From contig JANYDW010000045.1 of NCBI GenBank assembly GCA_025363455.1, positions 1-60,300 of the forward strand: DNA of 60,300 nt, written 5' to 3'. Positions 22,203 through 29,865 of the stretch are shown here, one piece after another. The stretch's first letter is position 1. Each line of letters starts with the position of its first letter. Made by a program: the position numbers and the translations under genes. Under the pieces are notes generated by a model that worked only from the letters and a program-made list of their open reading frames with translations, was not told the origin of the DNA and searched no databases. This DNA is from Oleiharenicola sp. GTDB taxonomy: Bacteria > Verrucomicrobiota > Verrucomicrobiia > Opitutales > Opitutaceae.

Positions 22203-23078
22203 CTAGTGTTTGCTGAGCAAATCCTTCGCCTCGTCAAGCGTACGCTTTTCCTCATCGCTCAGAGAGCCAAAGCCCTGGCTGTTGATCTTGTCGAGGATCC
22301 GGTCAACATCAGCGCGCAGGGCAGCCGGGGGCCGGCGCCGGCCATAGACCGGGGTGGGGGCGGTTTTTTTGTCAGAGCTAAATCGCAGCCAGCCGGGCAG
22401 GGAAAAAACAGCGGCACGATCCCAGCCCGCTCGCGCGTGGATAAAACGAAAATATATCCAGCCTGCCAGCATGCCACCGAGGTGGGCCGAGGGCGTCAGT
22501 CCCAGCGGTACGCCGGCCCCGAAGAACTCATAAAACAGCAATCCCAACAAATTGAGCCCGGCCACGGCAATGACGATGTGTTTGAGTCGGACGCTGACCG
22601 GAAAGAAGAACACGCTCATTTCCAGATTTGGATGGATGCCGGCGAGGACCACCAGGAGGCCGAATACGCCAGCCCCCGCCCCGATGTGTTCGCCGCCATG
22701 CCGCCAATTGACGGCGGCCCACGCCAGGCCGCCGAGCAGGATGATGGCCGCATAAACGGCCAGAAACCTCCTCGATCCCAGCATGGGTTCCAATTCCCGC
22801 CCCACAAAAACCAGGCCGAGGATGGTGAACAGGATATGGAAGGGATTGCCCGTGCTATGCAGCAGACTGTGGGTCGCGAGAGTCCACAGGTGCCATTCCT
22901 TAAGGCCGGAAATTGTGAGGGCCAGTTGATTGATCAGTGTGGCACCGGAACCTGACCAAGGGGCCAGCAAAACGAGCTGGAGGACAAAGGCCGCGCAAAT
23001 GGTGGCCACCAGCCAGACCAAGGTGGTGGTGGTCCGGCGAGGATAGTCATCGCGCATATAATCGCGGGCAGAAGACAT
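22203..23078 (-). CDS. rhomboid-family membrane protein lacking the catalytic serine
   Basis: A 291-residue protein with about six transmembrane helices. The rhomboid hallmarks are visible: FVGRELEPMLGSRRFLAVYA in the L1-TM2 region, a G-A-x-G-x-V-F-G-like motif, and PSAHLGGMLAGWIYF with the catalytic His. However, the active-site motif reads IGAGAGVFGLL, where active rhomboids have G-A-S-G-A-V-F-G, so the serine is a glycine; the oxyanion Asn of H-x-x-x-N is also replaced (HILFTILGL). The protein is thus probably proteolytically inactive, like iRhoms and derlins. A cytoplasmic C-terminal tail of about 70 residues is soluble. The start at 23078 (MSSARDYMRDDYPRRT) is preferred over a long upstream extension. 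Confidence 0.82.
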   Translation of the reverse strand: MSSARDYMRDDYPRRTTTTLVWLVATICAAFVLQLVLLAPWSGSGATLINQLALTISGLKEWHLWTLATHSLLHSTGNPFHILFTILGLVFVGRELEPMLGSRRFLAVYAAIILLGGLAWAAVNWRHGGEHIGAGAGVFGLLVVLAGIHPNLEMSVFFFPVSVRLKHIVIAVAGLNLLGLLFYEFFGAGVPLGLTPSAHLGGMLAGWIYFRFIHARAGWDRAAVFSLPGWLRFSSDKKTAPTPVYGRRRPPAALRADVDRILDKINSQGFGSLSDEEKRTLDEAKDLLSKH

Positions 23079-23199
23079 CGGGTGAAATATGCTCGCATCG
23101 ACAGTTAACACAAGTACATCGAATAACAGTGACAGGCATTGGCCTAACCCGGTGCTACTTCTTGACAGGATAATGATTTCCCCTTGATTGACCCAACCC

Positions 23200-23433
23200 A
23201 TGGCCAACAAAGCTGAAAAATGGAAAGACAATGCCGGCGGCAAATTTTACGTCGACCAGCAGTGCATTGATTGTGATCTCTGTCGGGAAACGGCCCCGGC
23301 GTTTTTCAAGCGCCATGAAGAGGGCGGTTACTCATTTGTTCATACCCAGCCGACCACTGAGGAAGATGCCGCGCTTTGCATGGAAGCCCTTGAGGGCTGC
23401 CCGGTAGAAGCCATCGGCAACGATGGCGAATAA
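23200..23433 (+). CDS. [4Fe-4S] ferredoxin, single cluster
   Basis: A 77-residue acidic protein. The cluster ligands are in CIDCDLC (C-x2-C-x2-C) and, about 50 residues later, GCPVEAIG. Only one such set is present, so it carries one cluster, as in the ferredoxins of Thermotoga or Bacillus. It starts MANKAEKWKDNAGG; the frame extends 4 codons upstream but without an ATG. Its redox partner is unknown. A good terminator follows, so it is a single-gene unit, divergent from the rhomboid gene. Confidence 0.9.
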   Translation: MANKAEKWKDNAGGKFYVDQQCIDCDLCRETAPAFFKRHEEGGYSFVHTQPTTEEDAALCMEALEGCPVEAIGNDGE

Positions 23434-23451
23434 TCGGCCCGCCGAGTGACC

Positions 23452-23486
23452 AAGCCGCTGCTTAGCTTGCGGCTTTCTTTTTCTCT
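23452..23486 (+). terminator. Rho-independent terminator after the ferredoxin gene
   Basis: AAGCCGC (23452-23458) pairs with GCGGCTT (23469-23475) around a 10-nt loop and is followed by TTCTTTTTCTC. This is a textbook hairpin plus T-tract 18 bp after the ferredoxin stop, separating it from the TonB receptor gene. Confidence 0.85.
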
Positions 23487-23522
23487 CCTATGTTAAGCAG
23501 GTTGTAATTTCATTTTAACCCA

Positions 23523-25358
23523 ATGCTGAATATCAAACTCATCACCTGCGGCCTCATCGCGAGCGCGTCTCTCTTCGGCCCTCTGGCGGCGCAAGAAATC
23601 ATCGTGCTGCCCAAGGTCTCCGTCTACTCCGAGCAGGTCGCCAATCAGACTCCGGTCTCGACCTTTGCCATGCCAGTCTCCGGCCTGCAATTCGAGCCGC
23701 GGGTCGATGTCCAGGCGCGCAACCTGGCGGAAGGCCAGGCTGACGTCGCCATCCGCGGGGGAGTGTTTGAAAACACCGGTTTCAAGTTCGGCGCCTTTTC
23801 AGTCTATGATCCGCAAACCGGGCACTATCTGGCCGAACTGCCGATCGCCCCGGCGATGCTGACCTCGCCCCGTATTATGACTGGCGCCGATAATGCGGTG
23901 GGAGGGATCAATGCCGAGGTCGGCACGGTGGCCTACGGCTGGCAGCCGATCACCCAGCGGGGCGAACTCTCGGCCGCCTTCGGCGACTACAATAGCAACC
24001 GCCAGAGTTTCTACCAAGGCGTGGTGCGGCCTACTGGCACGATTGGCCAGACCGTCGGCGCGGACCTTGAGTTGTCCCGCTCCGAGTCGGACGGCTCGGT
24101 GCCGTTCGGCGACCACAATTTCAAACGCGCGGCGGGCCGCGTGCAGTTGCGCGATGAACACAGCCAGACGGATCTCTTTGCCGGCTGGCAGAAGAAGTTC
24201 TTCGGCTGGCCGAACCTCTACACGCCCTTCGGCGTCAATGAAACCGAAAGCCTCAAAACCGAACTCTACGCTATCAACCACCGGGAGTGGACCACGGCGG
24301 AAAACTACTGGCAGGTAGGCGCCTATTATCGGCGCAACTATGATGACTATGAATTCAACCGGTTTGTGCCGGGCCAGTTCAATCCGTATCAGCACACCAC
24401 CCATGTTCGCGCCGTGGCCCTGGACGGACATCAGGCTTCCGGAGCCTGGGCGCTGGCGTTCAGCGCGCAGTACATGCGCGACAACATCGAATCCACCGCG
24501 CTGACCTTTGGCCGCTTCAAGAGCCGCGACTACCTGAAGCTGGCTGTGGTGCCGGAATACACCAATGACACGGCCAATGGGCCGGTCACGCTGCGGGCCG
24601 GCGCGACCTATGATCACACCAACCGAGACTCCTCTGCGGTTTCACCCGTATTCGAGGTCGCCCTCAAACCCTCGACCGGCTTGCGCGTCTACGCGCATTA
24701 CGCGGAAAGCACCCAAGTACCGACCTACACCGCGCTCAATTCCAACCCGGCGGCCGGGCTTTTCCGCGGCAACCCCGCTCTCGGCCGCGAAACCAGCCGC
24801 AACCTGGAGACGGGGGTCGATTTCACCCGGGACGCGTGGACGGTCCAAGCCGCGATCTTCCAGCGCTGGGACGACCAGCTGGTGGACTGGACTTTCCGCA
24901 ACAGCGCCAGCAGCGCCCGCAGTGCAAAGCCGGTGGACCTTCGCACCACGGGATTCGAACTGGTCGCCGCGAAGCGCACTCAGCGTTACGATCTGATCCT
25001 CGGCTATACTTTTCTCGACAAGACCGCTGATTATGGTTCGGCCACCATCGACGCCAGTTTCTACGCCCTCAATTTTGCGAAGCACCGCCTGACCGCCGCC
25101 GTGGTGGTCCGCCCCGTCGAAGGATTCGAAGTTCGCGTGGATAACGAATACCGCATCCAGGAAAAGAATTCGCTCCGTACCATCGGGGGCAATGAGGCGT
25201 TCCTCACGACGATCGGACTCTATTACCTGCCCCGCGCGGTCAAGGGTCTGGAGCTTTCCGCTCGGATGGACAATGTCTGGGACAGCGACTTTCAGGAAAT
25301 CCCGGCCGTGCCCGCCGCCCGCAAGCAGTACTCCGTGGGGGCCGCGTATCACTGGTAA
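23523..25358 (+). CDS. TonB-dependent outer-membrane receptor (BtuB-like)
   Basis: A 611-residue outer-membrane transporter. Signal peptide residues 1-24 (MLNIKLITCGLIASASLFGP). A plug domain of about 110 residues follows (ADVAIRGGVFENTGFKFGAF, GADNAVGGINAEVGT), with the usual R-G-x-x-x-E-N-T-x-x pattern of the BtuB group, then a 22-strand barrel ending GAAYHW with a terminal aromatic. Size and plug are closest to BtuB/vitamin or catecholate receptors, but no ligand can be assigned. No cobalamin riboswitch is visible upstream, which weighs against vitamin B12. It is separated from its neighbours by a terminator and by a palindromic element. Confidence 0.82.
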   Translation: MLNIKLITCGLIASASLFGPLAAQEIIVLPKVSVYSEQVANQTPVSTFAMPVSGLQFEPRVDVQARNLAEGQADVAIRGGVFENTGFKFGAFSVYDPQTGHYLAELPIAPAMLTSPRIMTGADNAVGGINAEVGTVAYGWQPITQRGELSAAFGDYNSNRQSFYQGVVRPTGTIGQTVGADLELSRSESDGSVPFGDHNFKRAAGRVQLRDEHSQTDLFAGWQKKFFGWPNLYTPFGVNETESLKTELYAINHREWTTAENYWQVGAYYRRNYDDYEFNRFVPGQFNPYQHTTHVRAVALDGHQASGAWALAFSAQYMRDNIESTALTFGRFKSRDYLKLAVVPEYTNDTANGPVTLRAGATYDHTNRDSSAVSPVFEVALKPSTGLRVYAHYAESTQVPTYTALNSNPAAGLFRGNPALGRETSRNLETGVDFTRDAWTVQAAIFQRWDDQLVDWTFRNSASSARSAKPVDLRTTGFELVAAKRTQRYDLILGYTFLDKTADYGSATIDASFYALNFAKHRLTAAVVVRPVEGFEVRVDNEYRIQEKNSLRTIGGNEAFLTTIGLYYLPRAVKGLELSARMDNVWDSDFQEIPAVPAARKQYSVGAAYHW

Positions 25359-25378
25359 GGTGCGTCTTCAAATGTCTT

Positions 25379-25453
25379 GTCACCGCGAGGCCCGCGGTGG
25401 CGATGCAGTTGGATTGCCTCGTCGTCCCGCAAAACGGGAGTCCTCGCAATGAC
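25379..25453. repeat. palindromic element, intergenic relative of the mutY insert
   Basis: The arms GTCACCGCGA (25379-25388) and TCGCAATGAC (25444-25453) match the arms of the element inside mutY (3082-3190). Inner sequence GGCGATGCAGTTGGATTGCC also recalls the GGCGATCCAG/CTGGATTGC pair of that copy. The pairing extends outward, from GGTGCGTCTTCAA at 25359 to TTGAAGGCGTCACC at about 25470. Confidence 0.75.
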
Positions 25454-25521
25454 ATCTTGAAGGCGTCACCCGGTCCTATTCGTTTGACAGACAGGCCGGG
25501 AGACCGGTCAGTTCGCGCCTG

Positions 25522-27585
25522 ATGGACAATCCCTTTCTCGACCGATCCTTTCACATCCGGTGGTCCCAACTCACGGCCGACCGGGTCGAGCTGGCCATTG
25601 ACGCGGCCTTGGCTACGGCCGACGCGGCGCTCGCCGCGATCACTCGCGTCGATCCCGCCCAAGCGGATTATTCGAGCACGTTTCTGGCGCTGGAAAGCGC
25701 CACCGAACTGCTCAACGAAGCCTGGGCCAAAATCACGCATCTCACCAGCGTGGCGGATGCGCCGGCCTTGCGCGCGGCCCACAATGCCGCGCTGCCCAAG
25801 GTCTCGGCCTTCCAGGCCAAGATCCCACTCAACACGGAGCTCTGGCTCCGGTTGAAAGCTGCAGCGAATCATCCGACAGTCGCTGCGTTGCGCGGCGAGC
25901 ACAGGCGGTTTGTCCAGGAGACGATGGCGGACTTTCGCCAGCAGGGCGCGGATTTGCCCCCGGGGAAGAAGGAGCGCTTGGAGGCGCTCCAAAGCGAACT
26001 GGCCGCGCTTACCCAGAAATACTCGGAGAATGTACTCGATGCCACGAACGCCTGGGAGCTTGTCATCCAGGATCCGGACCGGTTGCGCGGTCTGCCCGAA
26101 CACGCGCGGGAGGCGGCGCGCCAAAGCGCGTTGAAGAAGGGCTACGGCACCGAGGCGCAGCCGGCCTGGCGCGTCACGCTGCATCAGCCGTCGCAGGAGC
26201 CGGTGATGCTTTACTCCGGGGACGAGACGTTGCGCCGGGAGGTCTGGCAGGCCGCGGCGGATATCGGCCGTCGGGCGCCGCAGGCCAATCAAGAACTGGT
26301 GCAAAAGATCCTGGCGCTGCGGCAGGAGAAAGCCGTCCTGCTCGGGCAACCCCATTTTGCCGACTTGGTGTTATCGCGCCGGATGGCCAAGAGTGGGACA
26401 CAGGCGCGGACTTTCCTGGAGGAATTGCACCGGCTGATCCGGCCGGCGTTCGTCCGCGAATGCCGCGAGCTGGAGGAGTTCAAGGCCCGGGAAACCGGCG
26501 CGACCGTCGCGCGACTGGCGCCGTGGGAGCTTGGCTTCTGGGCGGAGAAGCTGCGGCGCGAGCGCTACGATTTCGACGAGGAGCAGCTGCGACCCTATTT
26601 TCCTTTGCCCGGCGTGCAGGCCGGCATGTTTGAAATCGCCCGACGTGTCTTTGGCCTGCGCGTGACCGAGCTGCCGGCGGGCTCAGTGGAGACATGGCAC
26701 CCGGAAGTGAAATTCTACGAGGTGCATGATGGGGCGGGGCGGCACCTTGGGTCATTCTACGCTGACTGGCACCCCCGTGAATCAAAACGCGGCGGGGCGT
26801 GGATGAATTACCTGATCACGGGCGGGCCCCGGGCCGATGGTTCGCGGGCTCCGCATTTGGGACTGATCTGCGGCAACCTCACTCCACCGAACGGAACCCA
26901 GCCGGCGCTGCTGACCCACCACGAGGTTGAGACGATCTTCCATGAATTTGGCCACCTGCTGCACCATCTATTGGGCGAGGTCGCGATCAAGTCGCTCAAC
27001 GGGGTGAACGTGGCTTGGGACTTTGTCGAGCTGCCCTCGCAGATCATGGAGAACTGGTGCTGGGAGCGGGAAAGCCTGGACCTGTTCGCCCGCCACCATG
27101 TGACCGACGAACCGATTCCCGCGGTGCTGTTTGAGCGCATGATCGCCGCGAGAAATTTTCGCAGCGCGGCGGCCACGATGCGCCAGCTGGGTCTCGCCTG
27201 CCTGGACCTTGATCTGCACATGGAGCGGGTGGAGGAGATGGGGTCGGACTTGTCAGCGTGGCTGCGCGGGCGGCTGCAGGACTACCTCACGCCGACCGAG
27301 CCGGCCAGCCCGACCATCGAGAACCGTTTCACGCATGTCTTTTCGGACCCGGTGGGCTACGCGGCGGGATACTACTCCTACAAATGGGCGGAGGTGCTGG
27401 ATGCGGACGCCTTCACGCGTTTCAAACGGGAGGGGATCTTTAACGGCGATGTCGGCCGGGAGTTCGTGACGAAGATCCTCAGCCGGGGCAATGGCGCCGA
27501 CCCCATGGAACTGTTTATGGACTTCATGGGTCGTCCCCCTGACCAGCGGGCCTTGCTCGAGCGAGCGGGGCTGGCCCGGTTATAA
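25522..27585 (+). CDS. prlC: M3-family oligopeptidase (oligopeptidase A-like)
   Basis: A 687-residue cytoplasmic zinc peptidase that breaks down short peptides and signal-peptide fragments. The zinc motif HEFGH is at residues 474-478 (IFHEFGHLLHHL), followed by the downstream Glu in FVELPSQIMENWCWE, with the M3 signature. The N-terminal helical region carries FLALESATELLNEAW and the C-terminal helical domain has HVFSDPVGYAAGYYSYKWAE. Length and pattern fit the OpdA/PrlC group rather than PepF. A palindromic element lies just upstream. Whether it is cotranscribed with the next gene, 89 bp further, is unclear. Confidence 0.92.
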   Translation: MDNPFLDRSFHIRWSQLTADRVELAIDAALATADAALAAITRVDPAQADYSSTFLALESATELLNEAWAKITHLTSVADAPALRAAHNAALPKVSAFQAKIPLNTELWLRLKAAANHPTVAALRGEHRRFVQETMADFRQQGADLPPGKKERLEALQSELAALTQKYSENVLDATNAWELVIQDPDRLRGLPEHAREAARQSALKKGYGTEAQPAWRVTLHQPSQEPVMLYSGDETLRREVWQAAADIGRRAPQANQELVQKILALRQEKAVLLGQPHFADLVLSRRMAKSGTQARTFLEELHRLIRPAFVRECRELEEFKARETGATVARLAPWELGFWAEKLRRERYDFDEEQLRPYFPLPGVQAGMFEIARRVFGLRVTELPAGSVETWHPEVKFYEVHDGAGRHLGSFYADWHPRESKRGGAWMNYLITGGPRADGSRAPHLGLICGNLTPPNGTQPALLTHHEVETIFHEFGHLLHHLLGEVAIKSLNGVNVAWDFVELPSQIMENWCWERESLDLFARHHVTDEPIPAVLFERMIAARNFRSAAATMRQLGLACLDLDLHMERVEEMGSDLSAWLRGRLQDYLTPTEPASPTIENRFTHVFSDPVGYAAGYYSYKWAEVLDADAFTRFKREGIFNGDVGREFVTKILSRGNGADPMELFMDFMGRPPDQRALLERAGLARL

Positions 27586-27674
27586 CCAGCACGGGGCTTT
27601 CCAGAGCGGGACTTTTCGCTGGAAAAACCAGTGCCGCTGGCAATCAGTACCTCCATACAACTTACTTTAATTCC

Positions 27675-28367
27675 ATGACCCTCTGGTTCCTCCTCATCGC
27701 TGTTCCCATGCTCTTCGGATTGTATGCGCAGGTCCGCGTCTCCAGCGCCTACAACAAGAACATCCAGATTCCCTCGCGCGGCCGCATCACGGGGCGCGAG
27801 GCAGCGCAGGCCGTGATGGCAAGCGCCGGCATCCATGACATCGAGATCGTCCGCGTGGAGGGTCAGCTGACCGACCACTTCGACCCCAGTGAACGGCGTC
27901 TCGCTCTCTCGGAGCACAACTATGACGGCACCAGCCTCGCCGCGCTGGGCGTCGCCGCCCACGAAGCCGGTCACGCCATCCAACAGAAGGTCGGCTACAG
28001 CCTGATGAATTTCCGCCAGGTACTGGTGCCGGCCACGAAGATTTCATCCGGGGCCTCGCAGTTGCTGATCATCGCCGGCATCGTGATGGGGGCCAAGGGG
28101 CTCGGCGGCATCTTCCTGACGCTCGGCGCCGTGGCGCTCGCGGTCATCTGTCTTTTCCAGCTGGTCACGCTGCCGGTGGAGTTTGACGCCAGCAACCGCG
28201 CCAAGGCCCAGCTCGTCACCCTGGGTATCCTTGACCGCGATGAAATGCCGGGCGTCAACGAGACGCTCGATGCCGCCGCGCTGACCTATGTCGCGGCCTT
28301 CGTCGCTTCGCTCGGCAGCTTGATTCACATTTTGCTTATTCTGAATGGCTCGCGCCGGGACGATTGA
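27675..28367 (+). CDS. YugP-like membrane zinc metallopeptidase
   Basis: A 230-residue integral membrane protein. It has HEAGHAIQ at residues 96-103 (zinc-binding HExxH), helices at the N-terminus (WFLLIAVPMLFGLYAQVRVS), in the middle (QLLIIAGIVMGAKGLGGIFL, then LGAVALAVICLFQLVTLPVEFDAS in two pieces) and at the C-terminus (AAFVASLGSLIHILLILNGS). The F-D-A-S-x-R-A segment supplies the third-ligand region. It belongs to the putative neutral zinc metallopeptidase family of Bacillus YugP; the physiological substrate is unknown. It lies between the M3 and M50 peptidase genes, making a run of metallopeptidases. Confidence 0.88.
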   Translation: MTLWFLLIAVPMLFGLYAQVRVSSAYNKNIQIPSRGRITGREAAQAVMASAGIHDIEIVRVEGQLTDHFDPSERRLALSEHNYDGTSLAALGVAAHEAGHAIQQKVGYSLMNFRQVLVPATKISSGASQLLIIAGIVMGAKGLGGIFLTLGAVALAVICLFQLVTLPVEFDASNRAKAQLVTLGILDRDEMPGVNETLDAAALTYVAAFVASLGSLIHILLILNGSRRDD

Positions 28368-28425
28368 GTGGATGATATTCGCAATGCCTGATTGCGCTTT
28401 ACCTGGTGGCGAGTAGCCCTCGCGC

Positions 28426-29325
28426 ATGTCACCAACCCGCGAGGGATCATTCCGGCTCTTCCGTTTGCTGGGCATCGACGTGCACGTGCACTGGTCCTGG
28501 TTTTTCGTGGCCATCTACTCGATCTCCAATCGGGTGCAGCGCTACGAATCGCCCGTCTGGGGCGCGCTCGAATACCTGGCCCTGTTTGTCATCGTGCTGC
28601 TGCACGAGTTCGGGCACGCGCTGGCCTGCCGACAGGTGGGCGGGCAATCGGACCAGATCGTCCTATGGCCGCTGGGCGGCGTCGCCTACGTGAATCCGCC
28701 GCAGCGGCCGGGTGCGACGCTATGGAGCATCGCCGCCGGACCGCTGGTCAATGTGCTGCTGCTGCCCATCCTCTACGCCGTGTACCGGTTTGGGGGCGGT
28801 GAGCCTGATTCCGATCAGCATAACTTTTTTCGCTACCTCCTCGTGATGGACTTCATAGTGCTGTGCTTCAACCTGCTGCCGGTCTATCCGCTCGATGGCG
28901 GCCAGATGCTGCGTTCCTTACTGTGGTATCCCCTGGGCAAGGCCCGTAGCCTGATGGCGGCCACGGTAGTGGGATTCCTCGGTGGCGTCGGACTCATCGG
29001 TTTGGCCGTGTGGTGGCGGTCGATCTGGACCGGGGTAATGGCGTTTTATCTGCTGAGCATCTGCTGGAAATCCTTCCAACAGGCCAAGGTGCTCCGAAAA
29101 GTGGAACAGTTGCCGCGCCGGCCGGAGTTTGCCTGTCCGTCTTGCCAGACCGCGCCGCCCGTCGGCAACTACTGGCTGTGTCCGCAATGCCAGCAGGCCT
29201 ACGATCCCTTTGCGACGGCGTCGACCTGCCCGCACTGTAGCGCGGTTCTGGACCGGGTCACCTGTCCCGACTGTGGCGACGCGCGAGCGCAACGGGCTTG
29301 GGATGTGACGATCCGGGATGCTTGA
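28426..29325 (+). CDS. site-2-type (M50) membrane metalloprotease with two zinc ribbons
   Basis: A 299-residue protein. Zinc site HEFGHA at residues 60-65 in a membrane helix, and the conserved [14 protein letters not shown] near 150 complete the S2P active site. About five transmembrane helices. The C-terminal 75 residues hold four Cys-x2-Cys pairs (CPSCQ, CPQC, CPHC, CPDC), which form two zinc ribbons on the cytoplasmic side. S2P-type proteases usually release membrane-bound regulators. The ribbons are uncommon in the family and may position a substrate or bind nucleic acid. The N-terminal 25 residues ([17 protein letters not shown]) match the family start. Confidence 0.9.
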   Translation: MSPTREGSFRLFRLLGIDVHVHWSWFFVAIYSISNRVQRYESPVWGALEYLALFVIVLLHEFGHALACRQVGGQSDQIVLWPLGGVAYVNPPQRPGATLWSIAAGPLVNVLLLPILYAVYRFGGGEPDSDQHNFFRYLLVMDFIVLCFNLLPVYPLDGGQMLRSLLWYPLGKARSLMAATVVGFLGGVGLIGLAVWWRSIWTGVMAFYLLSICWKSFQQAKVLRKVEQLPRRPEFACPSCQTAPPVGNYWLCPQCQQAYDPFATASTCPHCSAVLDRVTCPDCGDARAQRAWDVTIRDA

Positions 29326-29448
29326 GGCCCGCCGTAGCCCTGCGGCTTTGGCGAAGCACCTCGGGTAGTTTTGCTGCACAAAATCGCAGACGAGTGGGCA
29401 GGGGATGGCTTGCCGAACCGAAGCCGTCCGAACGAGTCCGCCTTCGCT

Positions 29449-29473
29449 TGTCTCGCCAAGCTTCGGCGAGACA
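29449..29473. repeat. perfect 9-bp inverted repeat downstream of tRNA-Ser
   Basis: TGTCTCGCC (29449-29457) pairs exactly with GGCGAGACA (29465-29473) around a 7-nt loop. For the minus-strand tRNA gene it lies 33 bp beyond the 3' end and could mark processing or termination, but no T-run follows. The rest of 29326-29505 is non-coding and rich in short GC palindromes. Confidence 0.55.
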
Positions 29474-29505
29474 GCCTTCGTCCTTGCTGCACTACGGGCG
29501 AAGGC

Positions 29506-29593
29506 TGGCGGAAGGGGAGGGATTCGAACCCCCGGAACCTTGCGGTTCAGCGGTTTTCAAGACCGCCGCGATAGACCACTCTGCCACCCTTCC
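29506..29593 (-). tRNA. tRNA-Ser(UGA)
   Basis: Read on the minus strand, the 5' acceptor strand GGAAGGG pairs with CCCTTCC, discriminator G, and CCA is encoded at 29508-29506. A long variable arm (about 15 nt), as in type II tRNAs, T-loop GGTTCGAATCC, and the anticodon UGA at 29559-29557 in CTTGAAA identify it as a serine tRNA reading UCN codons. A decayed copy of the same gene lies 98 bp away at 29691-29763. Confidence 0.95.
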
Positions 29594-29690
29594 GGATCAG
29601 GAAAATCAAGCTGCGAAGATCGTCCCGTAGGTCAATGGCGCAGATATTGAGCGAGGGACGTCCGCTATCGTTCCGGACAAAAATCCGTCG

Positions 29691-29763
29691 CCCCCGGAAG
29701 GCCGCGACTGCGGGATTCATCGGCCGTCAGGACCGCCGCGATGATCACACTGCCACCCTTCCG
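29691..29763 (-). pseudogene. degenerate tRNA-Ser copy
   Basis: On the plus strand, GGACCGCCGCGATGATCACA followed by CTGCCACCCTTCCG matches the 5' half of the neighbouring tRNA-Ser (AGACCGCCGCGATAGACCAC, then TCTGCCACCCTTCCG) apart from a few changes. CCCCCGGAA at 29691-29699 matches its T-arm region. The anticodon arm between the two is scrambled and the 3' acceptor strand is absent, so no cloverleaf can form. It is either a decayed duplicate or the scar of an element that used this tRNA gene. Confidence 0.75.
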
Positions 29764-29865
29764 AAGTGCTGACCGGTCGCCAGTTTCGACTCGCAGATTT
29801 GGCAATTTTCCGGCTGTGTCGACTCCGTAAAGTTCGTCGCAGGGCCAGGCGCGTACCATCCGTCC

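Noticed and set aside
23434..23522. Cobalamin riboswitch ahead of the BtuB-like receptor
   Set aside because: The gap is only 89 bp and contains the ferredoxin terminator; no B12 box (such as GCCACTG) is present.
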